A DNA stretch of 64,000 bases from Idiomarina sp. A28L (GCF_000218785.1 NZ_AFPO01000025.1:1-64000); one strand, 5' to 3'; numbered from the stretch's first letter, positions 8,501 to 16,491 are shown. Notes: a model not told the origin generated them from the letters alone. Made by a program: numbers and translations.

Positions 8501-8552
8501 CCCAGGCGGGCAAGGTACAACATAACAGCAGAATCGCTATTAATGTTTTCAT
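5550..8552 (-). CDS. Secreted ExeM/NucH-like extracellular endonuclease
   Basis: A 1000-residue exported nuclease. Order: signal peptide (residues 1-18, ending AWA), a beta-rich N-terminal region with a choice-of-anchor-like part (NENWLISPAF), an OB-fold-like region (about 385-490), and a C-terminal endonuclease/exonuclease/phosphatase domain. The last domain starts at LRVATFNVENFF and has ALTEIEND, LLGDFNAYAMEDP and SSDHDPIVVEL, the metal and catalytic motifs. Such proteins degrade extracellular DNA for nutrients and in biofilms. It ends with a short basic tail and lacks the GlyGly-CTERM anchor found on several ExeM homologues. A Pho-box-like direct repeat lies about 49 bp upstream. The next gene in its direction is ssrA. 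Confidence 0.88.
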   Translation of the reverse strand: MKTLIAILLLCCTLPAWAQQPIAYWAQNSNALATGGNGFSPSSFPQSADVGEGLLFLENFDTATNSNGAYQYIQSFAGTTSNRLDGFPSGGSLSPQVGAGNSNSGMHIVLEVDTTGYQDIQLSWAQRGTATGFDSRTVEWSVDGSSYTTIAVDSGALGGWQTRSYDLSDVNELNDSSIVYFRITLDGGSGASGNNRFDNILVSGNLIDDVGRITVYNRDFSTNPLQAGWSEVNLSGNETWDWNGSFGNISFAPFIDGSCRENENWLISPAFNLDAQTDERLAIDIARGFGGTNGLEVYYSTEYADDGVINAEEWVLLTTITADDFATNNVPTRFDGFNQLSELEGDVRIGFRYEFSSGNCSTWRLANIEITAEGEHNFADFSCGAPTNAIHSIQGAGFQSPMQGAYVQVEAVVVGEFQDTFGGNLGGFFIQTPDALHDENPLTSEGIFVFANGEGPSVNVGDYVRVGGTVAEYFEETQISEVNAVEICGVNQLDSVSPVNFSLPVADFSEFEALEGMWVETAEALTVSDVYNAVRFGEITVSNGRLFTPTQVALPGDDVAAVMAANARNQILIDNAKTGTNRTPFINGVDGFSEVSASNPIRNGFLVAPEFSGVMGYSFGSYRLRPLQTPEFIETNARTATPELNGSGNLRVATFNVENFFTTLSSAGNVCGPNNLSCRGASTQSEFERQLAKLIATINAMGADVIALTEIENDANDNTLAVLVDALNNSGMHNDWNFVATGWLGTDAIKPGFIYRSSAVEAVGDVAVLDSSVDPDFDTSRQRPALAQTFTALNGTKFTAVALHLRAKASCPSASDVNGNKGDGQGCWNVWRTLSANALANWLATDPTNSGDADFLLLGDFNAYAMEDPLQALTQAGYVNLAIDANGGSPEIYSYTFMGEAGSLDHAFASPNLAAQVVDARAWHINADEIPAFNYTEGNLMGGFVQKPASFYNADVFRSSDHDPIVVELDLTRSCAPGLVNRPQHPRGKKLPLPQCNKQR

Positions 8553-8600
8553 TGGTAATATTCCCTAGTTGAAGTTGTTTTTGTACGCTATAGGATTTTG

Positions 8601-8619
8601 ATGTCAATTATATGTCAAT
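8601..8619. promoter_or_regulatory. Pho-box-like direct repeat upstream of the nuclease gene
   Basis: ATGTCAAT occurs at 8601-8608 and again at 8612-8619, an 11-base period like the PhoB box (CTGTCAT repeated every 11 bases). It reads on the plus strand, opposite to the nuclease gene, so orientation is atypical. It also gives two TTGACAT hexamer-like sites on the minus strand that could serve as -35 elements. Confidence 0.45.
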
Positions 8620-8729
8620 AATATAGGGGTTCACCCTTTTTTGATTATTACAAACATCATATTCGCAACAAAAGCCGGTACAAAAATAAACCCTACTAGG
8701 GAAATAAACTTAGCTGCAAGGCGCGTGAA

Positions 8730-9329
8730 TTAAGCGCTGAGCTTCTTCGCTATCTTGGCAATATGCTCGCCTTGAAAACGCGCACCATCCAGTTCGTTTT
8801 CAGAAGGCATACGCGAACCATCGCCCGCGGCCATGGTAGTAGCGCCATAAGGCGAGCCACCAGTAATTTCATTCATACTCATTTGCCCAGCAAAACTATA
8901 TGGCAAACCTACCACCACAAACCCTAGGTGCAACAGCACGGTATGGAAGTTCAACAATGTTGATTCTTGGCCACCATGTTGGGTTGCCGTTGAGGTAAAC
9001 ACGCCCCCTGCTTTGCCAATTAAATCGCCGTTGGCCCACAAACCACCGCACTGATCGAGAAAATTCTTCATTTGTGAAGCCATCATACCGAAGCGCGTAG
9101 GTGTGCCAAAAATAACCGCATCGTATTTTTTCAGATCATCGGGCTTTGCAATTTCGGCACTTTGTTCCATCTTGTAACCCGAGTTTTTTGCTACTTCTTC
9201 AGGCACTAATTCCGGCACCCGTTTCATATCAACATCGGCACCGCCGGCTCGTGCGCCTTCAGCCACGGCTTGCGCCATTTTCTCAATGTGCCCATAACTT
9301 GAATAATAGAGTACTAGAACTTTAGCCAT
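8730..9329 (-). CDS. wrbA: NAD(P)H:quinone oxidoreductase WrbA
   Basis: A 199-residue flavodoxin-fold enzyme that reduces quinones by two electrons using FMN. Visible: the FMN phosphate loop at the N-terminus ([14 protein letters not shown]), the [10 protein letters not shown] loop, the [10 protein letters not shown] segment, and the [14 protein letters not shown] motif near the C-terminus, all characteristic of WrbA. Length matches the family. It is cytoplasmic and linked to oxidative and quinone stress. It stands alone, downstream of the GNAT-C39 gene on the same strand with a 69-bp gap. Confidence 0.95.
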   Translation of the reverse strand: MAKVLVLYYSSYGHIEKMAQAVAEGARAGGADVDMKRVPELVPEEVAKNSGYKMEQSAEIAKPDDLKKYDAVIFGTPTRFGMMASQMKNFLDQCGGLWANGDLIGKAGGVFTSTATQHGGQESTLLNFHTVLLHLGFVVVGLPYSFAGQMSMNEITGGSPYGATTMAAGDGSRMPSENELDGARFQGEHIAKIAKKLSA

Positions 9330-9398
9330 TGCAACTCCTGTTGTTTTATCTGCATGGTTTTGCCTGCTTGGCGTTATATGCTCAGAGTTTTTACTTGC

Positions 9399-10721
9399 TT
9401 ACTCGGGTTCGTTGCTCAAAACCACCGCTGCTCGCAACCGCGAACTACCGTAAGCGAACGCTTTTTCAAAAATGGTACGCGGGATCGGCAAATATTGGCG
9501 CTCCGTAATGGTTTGCCATGGTAATAAATCGTCGTCTGGGTCGTTTATATATACGTATTCATCGTCCATTGCGGTGATCAACACCCAATGCGGCGCTTTT
9601 GAACTATCGAATTGATAGGTGCTAATGAGCGCAATAATAAGTTTATTAGCATTTAGATCATCATCGAGCTGAGCCAAGCTGTAATCTAAATTGTGAATGG
9701 CAACGCCAGCTTGCTGTAAGGCATTGATATCAGCCTCTTGCACTCGGCTCATTACTTCGCGTTTGCTTTCGCTACGCACTGAATCGAGCAATACCGGCCC
9801 GGGCTTGCTTACCCACAACTCAGCTTTTAACCCCCGCCGCAGCGCAGCGCGCGCTAAACCATGCGGCCCACAACCGCCGTGGCCCGATGTCATGTAAATA
9901 GTAGTGGCCTCGCGCCATATCTCAAGCTCTTCGTGGGGCGGCGAATACACTGGTTTTCCAAACCACGCCAAAGCCATAATTAAGCTGGTGGGCCCACAAG
10001 TAAACGGCGTTGTTTGCGTTAGGTGCGGCACCAAATGCGGCACGTTGGCTGAATCGAAGAAATGCAGCTGCTTTTGCAGCACAATGGCATCGGAATGATC
10101 ATCGTAATAATCTTCGCGCAGGCCAAGATGCACAAAGCCAAACTGATCAAAAAATTGCAGACCTTGGTTATTATCGGCTTTGGTTTCGGTGCGTAGGAAT
10201 AAACAATGCTCTTCTTTGCCGCGCTCAATGCAATATTGCATGAGTTGCTTGCCGTACCCCAAACCTTGCAGCTCAGGATCTACAGCAAACGAATACAACC
10301 GGCACAAGCGCGTAGCTTGGCGGAATAATAGAATGGCATAGCCTAGGATGGGGTTGTGGCTGGTTTGTTCGCTCTGGCTATCCTTAGCGCTCTGGGCCGT
10401 TTCTTTGCTCTGGGCAGTTTGCTCGCTCTGGGCAGTTTGCTCACTCTGGGCAGGCAGCGCCCGGCGAATCACCACAAAATCGCCCTGGTCGTGTTGAATA
10501 AAGCGCTTAAAGCTACGTTTACTCATGGCATCGTAAGGGAAACAAAGCTGATCAATGCGCAGCAGATCAGGCACATCCTGCAATTGCGCAGGCATAATCA
10601 CCACATTATTCTCTGTAGCACTGCTCTTTGCCGCACTATTCTCTGCTGCAGTATTCTTTGCTGCAGTAGCTGTTACCACTTTATCAGCCTTCGCCAATGC
10701 CTTATTTACCGCGCCTTTCAC
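9399..10721 (-). CDS. GNAT acetyltransferase / C39-like peptidase fusion
   Basis: A 440-residue two-domain protein. After an Ala/Asn/Ser-rich low-complexity start (about 8-38), residues about 40-210 form a RimI-like GNAT domain (acetyl-CoA loop VDPELQGLGYGKQLM). Residues about 225-440 are a papain-like C39/DUF3335 domain with the catalytic-Cys motif TPFTCGPTSLIMAL and a late APHWVLI histidine segment. The combination is a recognised but uncharacterised architecture. The GNAT part is split by a run of AQSEQT repeats encoded by five 18-bp units (10371-10460). The start is GTG at 10721, preceded by AAGGATG. Substrate and role are unknown. The ATP-grasp RimK-like partner often seen with this family is not adjacent. 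Confidence 0.85.
   Translation of the reverse strand: MKGAVNKALAKADKVVTATAAKNTAAENSAAKSSATENNVVIMPAQLQDVPDLLRIDQLCFPYDAMSKRSFKRFIQHDQGDFVVIRRALPAQSEQTAQSEQTAQSKETAQSAKDSQSEQTSHNPILGYAILLFRQATRLCRLYSFAVDPELQGLGYGKQLMQYCIERGKEEHCLFLRTETKADNNQGLQFFDQFGFVHLGLREDYYDDHSDAIVLQKQLHFFDSANVPHLVPHLTQTTPFTCGPTSLIMALAWFGKPVYSPPHEELEIWREATTIYMTSGHGGCGPHGLARAALRRGLKAELWVSKPGPVLLDSVRSESKREVMSRVQEADINALQQAGVAIHNLDYSLAQLDDDLNANKLIIALISTYQFDSSKAPHWVLITAMDDEYVYINDPDDDLLPWQTITERQYLPIPRTIFEKAFAYGSSRLRAAVVLSNEPE
10371..10460 (-). repeat. Five tandem 18-bp coding repeats inside the GNAT-C39 gene
   Basis: Units begin at 10371, 10389, 10407, 10425 and 10443 (plus-strand start GCTCTGG or ACTCTGG). Those at 10407 and 10425 are identical. 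Each encodes six residues like AQSEQT, so copy-number change keeps the frame. Confidence 0.9.
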
Positions 10722-10830
10722 TGTACATCCTTACCTAACGTATTTTTTAGCAAATGCAAAAAACAGGTGCCTATTTAGCGCCCTTTTCGAGCCACAAACA
10801 AGATGCACCATAAAAAATTTATAATAAGCA

Positions 10831-10859
10831 TTCAAGCTAAGGCCTAGTGCTGTTAAAAT
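10831..10859 (+). promoter_or_regulatory. Predicted promoter of purMN
   Basis: TTCAAG (10831-10836), 17-base spacer, TAAAAT (10854-10859). The start would be about 45 bases before the purM GTG. No PurR operator was recognised by eye. Confidence 0.4.
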
Positions 10860-10911
10860 GCGCATCCAACACATTGCACACTGGTTGGCAACAGCCGCAA
10901 GAGGACCTCCC

Positions 10912-11952
10912 GTGAACAAAGATAAACCTTCACTCAGTTACAAAGATGCTGGCGTTGATATTGATGCTGGTAACGCTCTGGTACAACGTATTAAGCATGT
11001 TACTCGCCGCACTACTCGCCCTGAAGTAATGGGTAGCATTGGTGGCTTTGGCGCGTTGTGCGAAATTCCTGAGGGTTATAAAAAGCCGGTATTGGTTTCT
11101 GGAACCGATGGTGTGGGCACCAAATTGCGGTTGGCGATCGACCTGAAAAAACACGATACCGTGGGTATCGATTTAGTGGCCATGTGTGTAAATGATTTAA
11201 TTGTGCAAGGTGCTGAGCCGTTATTCTTCCTTGATTACTACGCCACCGGCAAACTCGATATCGATGTTGCTGCTGATGTGGTTGCCGGTATTGGCGAAGG
11301 CTGTGTGCAATCAGGCTGTGCGCTTATCGGTGGTGAAACCGCTGAAATGCCAGGCATGTATGAAGAAGGCGATTATGATTTAGCCGGCTTCTGTGTAGGT
11401 GTGGTAGAAAAAGACGACATTATCGATGGCAGCAAAGTAGCGGCTGGCGATGCGCTAATTGCAGTGGCTTCAAGTGGCCCGCATTCAAACGGCTATTCAT
11501 TGATTCGCAAAGTAATTGAAGTAAGCGGCGCCGATTTAAACGAAGAGTTTCATGGTAAGCCATTGGCTGATCACTTAATGGCGCCAACGCGCATTTATGT
11601 GAAGCCTACTCTTGAGCTTATCAAGCAAGTAGATGTTCACGCGATTTCGCACATTACCGGCGGCGGCTTCCAAGAAAATATTCCACGGGTATTGCCTGAG
11701 CATTGCAAAGCAGTAGTTCAGCGCGATAGCTGGCAGTGGCCAGTAATCTTTAGCTGGTTACAAGAAAACGGCAACATTGAGCGTAACGAAATGTTCCGTA
11801 CCTTTAACTGTGGCGTGGGCTTGGTTATTGCTGTGCCGGCCGATGCCGCCGAGAAAGCCGTGAAGCTTCTGAACGATGCCGGCGAAAACGCATGGGTTAT
11901 TGGTGCTGTAGCTGATCGCAATGGCGATGAAGAACAGGTTGAATTCGCCTAA
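10912..11952 (+). CDS. purM: Phosphoribosylformylglycinamidine cyclo-ligase
   Basis: A 346-residue AIR synthetase that closes the imidazole ring of FGAM with ATP in purine synthesis. Visible: N-terminal [11 protein letters not shown], the [14 protein letters not shown]-binding loop, [33 protein letters not shown] and [13 protein letters not shown], all PurM signatures. The GTG at 10912 is chosen because GAGGA lies 6 bases upstream and homologues begin near this point; an in-frame ATG at 10858 would add an unmatched leader. Its stop overlaps the purN start (TAATG), so the two are coupled. Confidence 0.96.
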   Translation: MNKDKPSLSYKDAGVDIDAGNALVQRIKHVTRRTTRPEVMGSIGGFGALCEIPEGYKKPVLVSGTDGVGTKLRLAIDLKKHDTVGIDLVAMCVNDLIVQGAEPLFFLDYYATGKLDIDVAADVVAGIGEGCVQSGCALIGGETAEMPGMYEEGDYDLAGFCVGVVEKDDIIDGSKVAAGDALIAVASSGPHSNGYSLIRKVIEVSGADLNEEFHGKPLADHLMAPTRIYVKPTLELIKQVDVHAISHITGGGFQENIPRVLPEHCKAVVQRDSWQWPVIFSWLQENGNIERNEMFRTFNCGVGLVIAVPADAAEKAVKLLNDAGENAWVIGAVADRNGDEEQVEFA

Positions 11953-12617
11953 TGCCTTCTGCTATTGAAAACCCGATTAAAAAACGTATTGTGGTGCTAA
12001 TTTCTGGCACCGGCAGCAATATGCTGAATATTGCCGAGCATTGCCAAGATAACAAAATCAATGGCGATGTGGTGGCGGTGATTGCCAATCGCGCCGATGC
12101 CGCTGGTTTAGCGAAAGCGGCTGAGCTTGGTATTGCCACTGAGTTTGTACCGCACACCAGTTTTGCTGATCGCGAAGATTATGATCAAGCGTTAGTGGAG
12201 CGCGTGCAAAGTTATCAGCCCGATCTGATTATTCTTGCCGGCTTTATGCGGGTGCTTACCCCAGTATTTGTATCGGCCTTCGCCGATCGCATTATGAATA
12301 TTCACCCTTCGCTCCTCCCTAAATACAAAGGTATGCACACGCACCAGCGCGCCCTTGATGCCGGGGACGAAGAGCATGGTGTGAGCGTTCATTTTGTTAC
12401 TGAAGAACTCGATGGCGGCCCGGTAATTTTACAATCACGGGTGCCGATCTTCCCAGAAGATACCGCCGAAGATCTGCAAGAGCGTGTACACGAGCAAGAA
12501 TATCGAATTTACCCGCTGGTTATTCGTTGGTTCTGCGCTGATCGCCTGAAGCTCACTGAAGAAGGTGCGGTGCTCGATGGCGCCACGCTAGGTGAACAAG
12601 GGTATGCCCCTGAATAG
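11952..12617 (+). CDS. purN: Phosphoribosylglycinamide formyltransferase
   Basis: A 221-residue GAR transformylase that moves a formyl group from 10-formyl-THF to GAR. Motifs: VLISGTGSNML at the phosphate site, LAGFMRVL, the catalytic MNIHPSLLPKYKG, and HFVTEELDGGPVI with the essential Asp. In this protein the loop after KYKG reads MHTHQRA. Length is near the usual 210-220. It overlaps purM by one base, with only purM and purN in the unit as in E. coli. A shared bidirectional terminator follows. Confidence 0.96.
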   Translation: MPSAIENPIKKRIVVLISGTGSNMLNIAEHCQDNKINGDVVAVIANRADAAGLAKAAELGIATEFVPHTSFADREDYDQALVERVQSYQPDLIILAGFMRVLTPVFVSAFADRIMNIHPSLLPKYKGMHTHQRALDAGDEEHGVSVHFVTEELDGGPVILQSRVPIFPEDTAEDLQERVHEQEYRIYPLVIRWFCADRLKLTEEGAVLDGATLGEQGYAPE

Positions 12618-12660
12618 CTAGGTTGGCCAAAAGCGCTATTTCGAAAAAACACTATTACGA

Positions 12661-12685
12661 AAAAAGCACCCGAGGGTGCTTTTTT
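12661..12685. terminator. Bidirectional terminator between purN and the DUF3108 gene
   Basis: AGCACCC (12665-12671), loop GA, GGGTGCT (12674-12680), flanked by A5 on the left and T5 on the right. It works for purN rightward and for the convergent gene leftward. Confidence 0.88.
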
Positions 12686-12706
12686 GTTGCCTAAAACCCA
12701 GAATGT

Positions 12707-13528
12707 TTAGTTGTTATCGTAAAATTCCAAGTTGGTAAGCACTAGGCGCAGTTGTTCTTTGCCTTCTTCAATTTGTTGCATGCCAACTAAGGTGTAATTC
12801 AAGCTCGGTGCAAACCAAAAATAGGTTTCTCGGCGGTTATGATCGCGCACCCGCTCTACCTTGAGCACTGGCGTAGCTTCACCACGCACTTGCATGGTTT
12901 CTTCACCGGTAATAGCAAACTCGTAACTTTCATTGCGGCCATCTTCATCAATTAATTCATAGGTAAAGGTTTTCGCTTCCCCTATCGCAACATCGATTTG
13001 TAGCTGATGTAACACGGCATTGGCATCGAGTAAGTGTTCGCGCCATTCCGCTGTTACCTTTGCACCATCGAGGGTTTCGAGCTGCGCTTCGGTGCGTTTA
13101 AATCGCACCCGATAATCTTTATCAGAACCTGTACCTCTGCGCGCATACTCATAGGTGAGCGGTTCTACGTAATAACCATTCATTTGAAACAAACTATCGT
13201 TGTAGCGCCGATCCGAAAGAAACAAGAGAGAAGCACGGGTATTGGTTTGATAACGCCATTGCCCATCTTCACTCACACTCAATTCGCGCTCGGCGGTGCC
13301 ATGGGTGCGGCCACGCCGTTCTAAATCATAACTGGCTTTGTAAGGTTGGGTGATCTTCGTTGCAATTTGAATCCACTCAGTACTCACCGCCGTATCTGTA
13401 GTTGTGGGATTAGATTCATTGACTAACGTTGCCGTTTCGGCAATCACCGATGTGGTTAACAGCAGCCCACCAAAAACAACAGCGGCACTCGCCAAGGCGA
13501 AAGATTGCAGAGAATACGTATTTTGCAT
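12707..13528 (-). CDS. Exported DUF3108-family protein
   Basis: A 273-residue protein with a signal peptide (hydrophobic about 8-28, ending SVIAE) and a beta-rich body. The YKASYDLERRGRTHGTAER opening and the later RETYFWFAPSLNYTLV strand identify DUF3108, a periplasmic family of unknown role found next to purN in several Alteromonadales. No catalytic motif is evident. It has its own promoter region shared with divergent fadE. Outer-membrane or envelope biogenesis is a guess only. Confidence 0.8.
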   Translation of the reverse strand: MQNTYSLQSFALASAAVVFGGLLLTTSVIAETATLVNESNPTTTDTAVSTEWIQIATKITQPYKASYDLERRGRTHGTAERELSVSEDGQWRYQTNTRASLLFLSDRRYNDSLFQMNGYYVEPLTYEYARRGTGSDKDYRVRFKRTEAQLETLDGAKVTAEWREHLLDANAVLHQLQIDVAIGEAKTFTYELIDEDGRNESYEFAITGEETMQVRGEATPVLKVERVRDHNRRETYFWFAPSLNYTLVGMQQIEEGKEQLRLVLTNLEFYDNN

Positions 13529-13698
13529 AAACCGCCCTTTATTAAGGTAATGAGTGAAAGTGCATCGTTACAAATGGTGAGTGTTACATTCTAAGACTCA
13601 GAACTAGGCTACAAGTTCAGTATTTACTTAGCTTACAAGTAGGCTAACGAGTTTACGTAGGGCTTGCAAATTAAGTTAATTTGCTCTACTTTATAAGA

Positions 13699-13715
13699 TT
13701 ACTGGTCTGACCTCA
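13699..13715. promoter_or_regulatory. FadR-like operator upstream of fadE
   Basis: TTACTGGTCTGACCTCA matches the FadR consensus core CTGGTNNGACC seen at fadL and fadB in E. coli; the right outer arm is less conserved. It lies 17 bases before the fadE start, next to a TATAAG-like -10 (13692-13697), a position suited to repression that acyl-CoA would relieve. Confidence 0.55.
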
Positions 13716-13732
13716 AACCTCAGGAGATTCAA

Positions 13733-16168
13733 ATGAGTGTGGCTATTTGGTGTATTGCTACCTTAATTATTTTAGGTGCCCTACTTTATCATCGCGCATC
13801 GCTGCGTACGTTTACGCTAGGTGCAATTTTAATGCTCGCAATCGGTACCTTTACCGGTTTGTTTGCATGGGTTCCTTGGGTTATTGCTGCGGTTATTTTA
13901 TTACCGTTTAACCTTCCTTTTATTCGCAAGAACATTTTGGCGAAGCGTATTCTTACGGTTTACCGCAAAATCATGCCAGAAATGTCGCAAACCGAGCGCG
14001 ATGCACTCGAAGCCGGCACGGTATGGTGGGATGGCGAAATTTTCCGTGGTACACCAAACTGGAAGAAAATGCATAGCATTCCAGCGCCGAAGCTTACTGC
14101 TGAAGAACAATCATTCTTAGACAACCAGTGTGATGAAGTTTGCGCCATGTTGGATGATTGGAAAGCAACGCACGAGCTTGCTGATATGCCAGAAAACGTT
14201 TGGCAGTATCTGAAAGATGAAAAATTCTTCGCCATGATCATCAAAAAAGAATATGGCGGTTTAGAGTTCTCAGCCTACGCGCAATCGCGCATTTTACAAA
14301 AGCTTGCCGGCCACTCTACTATTTTGGCCAGCACCGTAGGTGTGCCTAACTCGTTAGGCCCAGGCGAGCTATTGCAGCATTACGGCACGAAAGAACAGCA
14401 AGATTATTATCTTCCACGCTTGGCAAATGGCCAGGAAATTCCGTGCTTTGCTTTAACTAGCCCAGAAGCTGGCTCTGATGCGGGCTCAATTCCGGATACC
14501 GGTGTTGTGTGTAAAGGCGAATGGGAAGGTAAAGAAGTTCTTGGTTTACGCCTTAACTTCAACAAGCGCTATATCACGCTTGCACCAGTAGCTACGGTTG
14601 TTGGTTTAGCCTTTAAAATGCAAGATCCAGATGGCTTAATTGGTGATACTAAAGATATCGGCATTACTTGTGCTTTATTGCCACGCGATATCGAAGGCAT
14701 GACCATTGGTCGCCGCCACTTACCATTGAATGTTCCGTTCCATAACGGCCCAATTCAGGGTAAAGATGTATTTATTCCAATGGATTTCATCATTGGTGGC
14801 CAAGCGATGGCTGGTAAAGGCTGGCGCATGCTGATGGAATGTTTATCAGTTGGCCGGGTTATTACCTTACCTTCAAACAGTGCCGGCGGTGCAAAATCAC
14901 TTGCGTTGGTTACCGGTGCTTATTCGCGCATTCGCCGCCAGTTCAAATTACCTATCGGTAAAATGGAAGGTGTTGAAGAAGCCATGGCTCGTATCGGTGG
15001 TAACGCCTACTTGATGGACGCGGTAACTAAGTTCTCTACTACGGGTTTAGATTTAGGTGAGAAACCTTCAGTTATCTCTGCCATTTCTAAATACCACATG
15101 ACCGAGAAACTGCGCCAAGTAATGAATGATGCGATGGATGTGCACGGTGGTAAGGGCATTTGTTTAGGCCCAAATAACTACCTAGGCCGTGGCTATCAAG
15201 GCACGCCGGTAGCGATTACCGTTGAAGGTGCCAACATTCTTACCCGTAGCCTAATGATTTACGGCCAAGGTGCTATTCGTTGTCATCCGTTTGTTCTTGA
15301 AGAAATGGATGCAGCTGCAACTGAAGGCAAAGAAGGTTTGAACCGTTTCGATAAGGCGCTATTTGGCCATATCGGTTTCGTATTCAGCAACTTTGTACGT
15401 TCACTTTGGTTTGGTTTCGGCGGTTCGCGCTTTGTTGCAGCGCCAGCTACCGATAGCACCGCAAAATACTACCGCCTAATGACACGCTTCAGCTCGAACC
15501 TTGCGTTTATGTCTGATGTTGCCATGGGTGTGTTAGGTGGTGAATTGAAGCGCCGTGAGCGTATCTCTGCTCGTTTAGGTGATATGTTGAGCTACCTGTT
15601 TATCGGTTCAGCCATTCTGAAGCGTTTTGAAGATGATGGCCGCCCAGCGGAAGATTTACCACTAATGCACTGGGCCATGCAAGATACCCTGCGCAAGCTA
15701 CAAGAAAGCCAGCTAGAAATGTTGGAAAACTTTGGCACGGTAGGCAGCTTATTAAAAGGCTTAATGTATCCGTTTGGCCGTGTTGTGAAAGCACCTAGCG
15801 ATAAGTTAGGCCACAAAATTTCACGTATTCTTATGGAACCAAACGCAGCACGTACGCGTTTAGGTGAAGGCCAGTTCCTTTCACCAAAAGGCCCATTTGG
15901 TTACCTTGAAGAAGTTTTAGTGGATATTATCGCGGTTGAACCACTACATGCGAAAGTGGAAAAAGCAGCAGGCGAACGCCTATCGTTTACCCGCTTACAT
16001 GAAGTTGGCATACGGGGTAAAGAACTAGGTGTGCTTACTGATGAAGAAGTTGAACTCTTCAAGCGTGCTGAAGAAGGCCGCTTACGAGTAATCAACGTAG
16101 ATGATTTCGCACCAGAAGATTTACTAGCGGGCCCTGCGGCTCACGAATGGGGCCGTAACAACGCCTAA
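13733..16168 (+). CDS. fadE: Acyl-CoA dehydrogenase FadE
   Basis: An 811-residue, membrane-linked acyl-CoA dehydrogenase for the first step of beta-oxidation. Two N-terminal membrane segments (about 2-50) precede the FAD-dependent core: PCFALTSPEAGSDAGS (FAD/substrate loop), the middle beta domain, the GKGWRMLMECLSVGR helix and MDVHGGKGICLGP near the C-terminal helices. A DUF1974-type C-terminal extension fits FadE (E. coli 814) rather than short dehydrogenases. CAGGAG precedes the ATG. A FadR-like operator lies in the promoter and a terminator follows, so it is a single-gene unit. Confidence 0.95.
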   Translation: MSVAIWCIATLIILGALLYHRASLRTFTLGAILMLAIGTFTGLFAWVPWVIAAVILLPFNLPFIRKNILAKRILTVYRKIMPEMSQTERDALEAGTVWWDGEIFRGTPNWKKMHSIPAPKLTAEEQSFLDNQCDEVCAMLDDWKATHELADMPENVWQYLKDEKFFAMIIKKEYGGLEFSAYAQSRILQKLAGHSTILASTVGVPNSLGPGELLQHYGTKEQQDYYLPRLANGQEIPCFALTSPEAGSDAGSIPDTGVVCKGEWEGKEVLGLRLNFNKRYITLAPVATVVGLAFKMQDPDGLIGDTKDIGITCALLPRDIEGMTIGRRHLPLNVPFHNGPIQGKDVFIPMDFIIGGQAMAGKGWRMLMECLSVGRVITLPSNSAGGAKSLALVTGAYSRIRRQFKLPIGKMEGVEEAMARIGGNAYLMDAVTKFSTTGLDLGEKPSVISAISKYHMTEKLRQVMNDAMDVHGGKGICLGPNNYLGRGYQGTPVAITVEGANILTRSLMIYGQGAIRCHPFVLEEMDAAATEGKEGLNRFDKALFGHIGFVFSNFVRSLWFGFGGSRFVAAPATDSTAKYYRLMTRFSSNLAFMSDVAMGVLGGELKRRERISARLGDMLSYLFIGSAILKRFEDDGRPAEDLPLMHWAMQDTLRKLQESQLEMLENFGTVGSLLKGLMYPFGRVVKAPSDKLGHKISRILMEPNAARTRLGEGQFLSPKGPFGYLEEVLVDIIAVEPLHAKVEKAAGERLSFTRLHEVGIRGKELGVLTDEEVELFKRAEEGRLRVINVDDFAPEDLLAGPAAHEWGRNNA

Positions 16169-16195
16169 TTCTTAGCTAGTGCATTAACATAAATA

Positions 16196-16246
16196 AAAAC
16201 ACCGCACGCTTTACCCTAACGAGTAACTGCCTGCGGTGTTTTTTTA
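16196..16246 (+). terminator. Rho-independent terminator of fadE
   Basis: AAAACACCGCA (16196-16206) pairs with TGCGGTGTT (16232-16240), followed by a T-run. The 25-base loop is long but the stem is strong. It separates fadE from the RNA at 16.3-16.5 kb. Confidence 0.8.
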
Positions 16247-16336
16247 TGCGCTAAATGCATTGATTAATCTACAGTATTTCCAAGTAAAGATTAAGTAAAC
16301 CAAGTTCTTACCCGCGCAAAATACGCTACATTAATC

Positions 16337-16450
16337 ATGCCGATTGCAATACATCGTGCAAACCCTGATTCACTTTTAGAGCTGGCCGAATCTTTTGTGG
16401 GAGTGCCGGCCACCAGTTGCACAAGCAACTATCCCCCCAAGGCTCGATAA
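16337..16450 (+). CDS. Possible 37-residue small ORF inside the putative sRNA
   Basis: ATG to TAA encoding a peptide that begins MPIAIHRANPDSLLELAE and ends YPPKAR. No good ribosome binding site is seen and the predicted transcript start falls almost at the ATG, so it would be leaderless. No signal peptide or membrane segment is apparent. The codons overlap the stems described for the RNA, so either the RNA structure or the peptide may be the conserved entity. Low confidence. Confidence 0.25.
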   Translation: MPIAIHRANPDSLLELAESFVGVPATSCTSNYPPKAR

Positions 16451-16460
16451 GTGATTTACG

Positions 16461-16491
16461 CGCCCCAGTATTCTTGCTGGGGCGTTTTTTT
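16461..16491 (+). terminator. Rho-independent terminator of the putative sRNA
   Basis: CGCCCCAG (16461-16468), loop of 8, CTGGGGCG (16477-16484), then seven T. Since fadE has its own terminator 220 bases upstream, this one implies a separate transcript ending here. Confidence 0.85.

Larger units (their letters stand above)
16333..16491 (+). ncRNA. Probable small RNA with three stems and own terminator
   Basis: This lies in the 342-bp gap between fadE and the thioesterase gene. A weak promoter (TTCTTA 16305-16310, 16-base spacer, TACATT 16327-16332) would start transcription near 16338. The RNA could fold as TGGCCG (16383-16388)/CGGCCA (16407-16412), then AGTTGC-ACAA-GCAACT (16415-16430, perfect), then an unpaired C-run (16433-16438), then a GC-rich terminator (16461-16484 plus T7). 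A C-rich single-stranded stretch between stems is typical of sRNA seed regions that pair with Shine-Dalgarno sequences. Alternatively it is the mRNA of the 37-codon frame at 16337-16450. Family not recognised. Confidence 0.5.

Noticed and set aside
15592-16095. Reverse-strand frames inside the fadE 3' half
   Set aside because: Composition artefacts opposite a conserved enzyme; no start signals or motifs.
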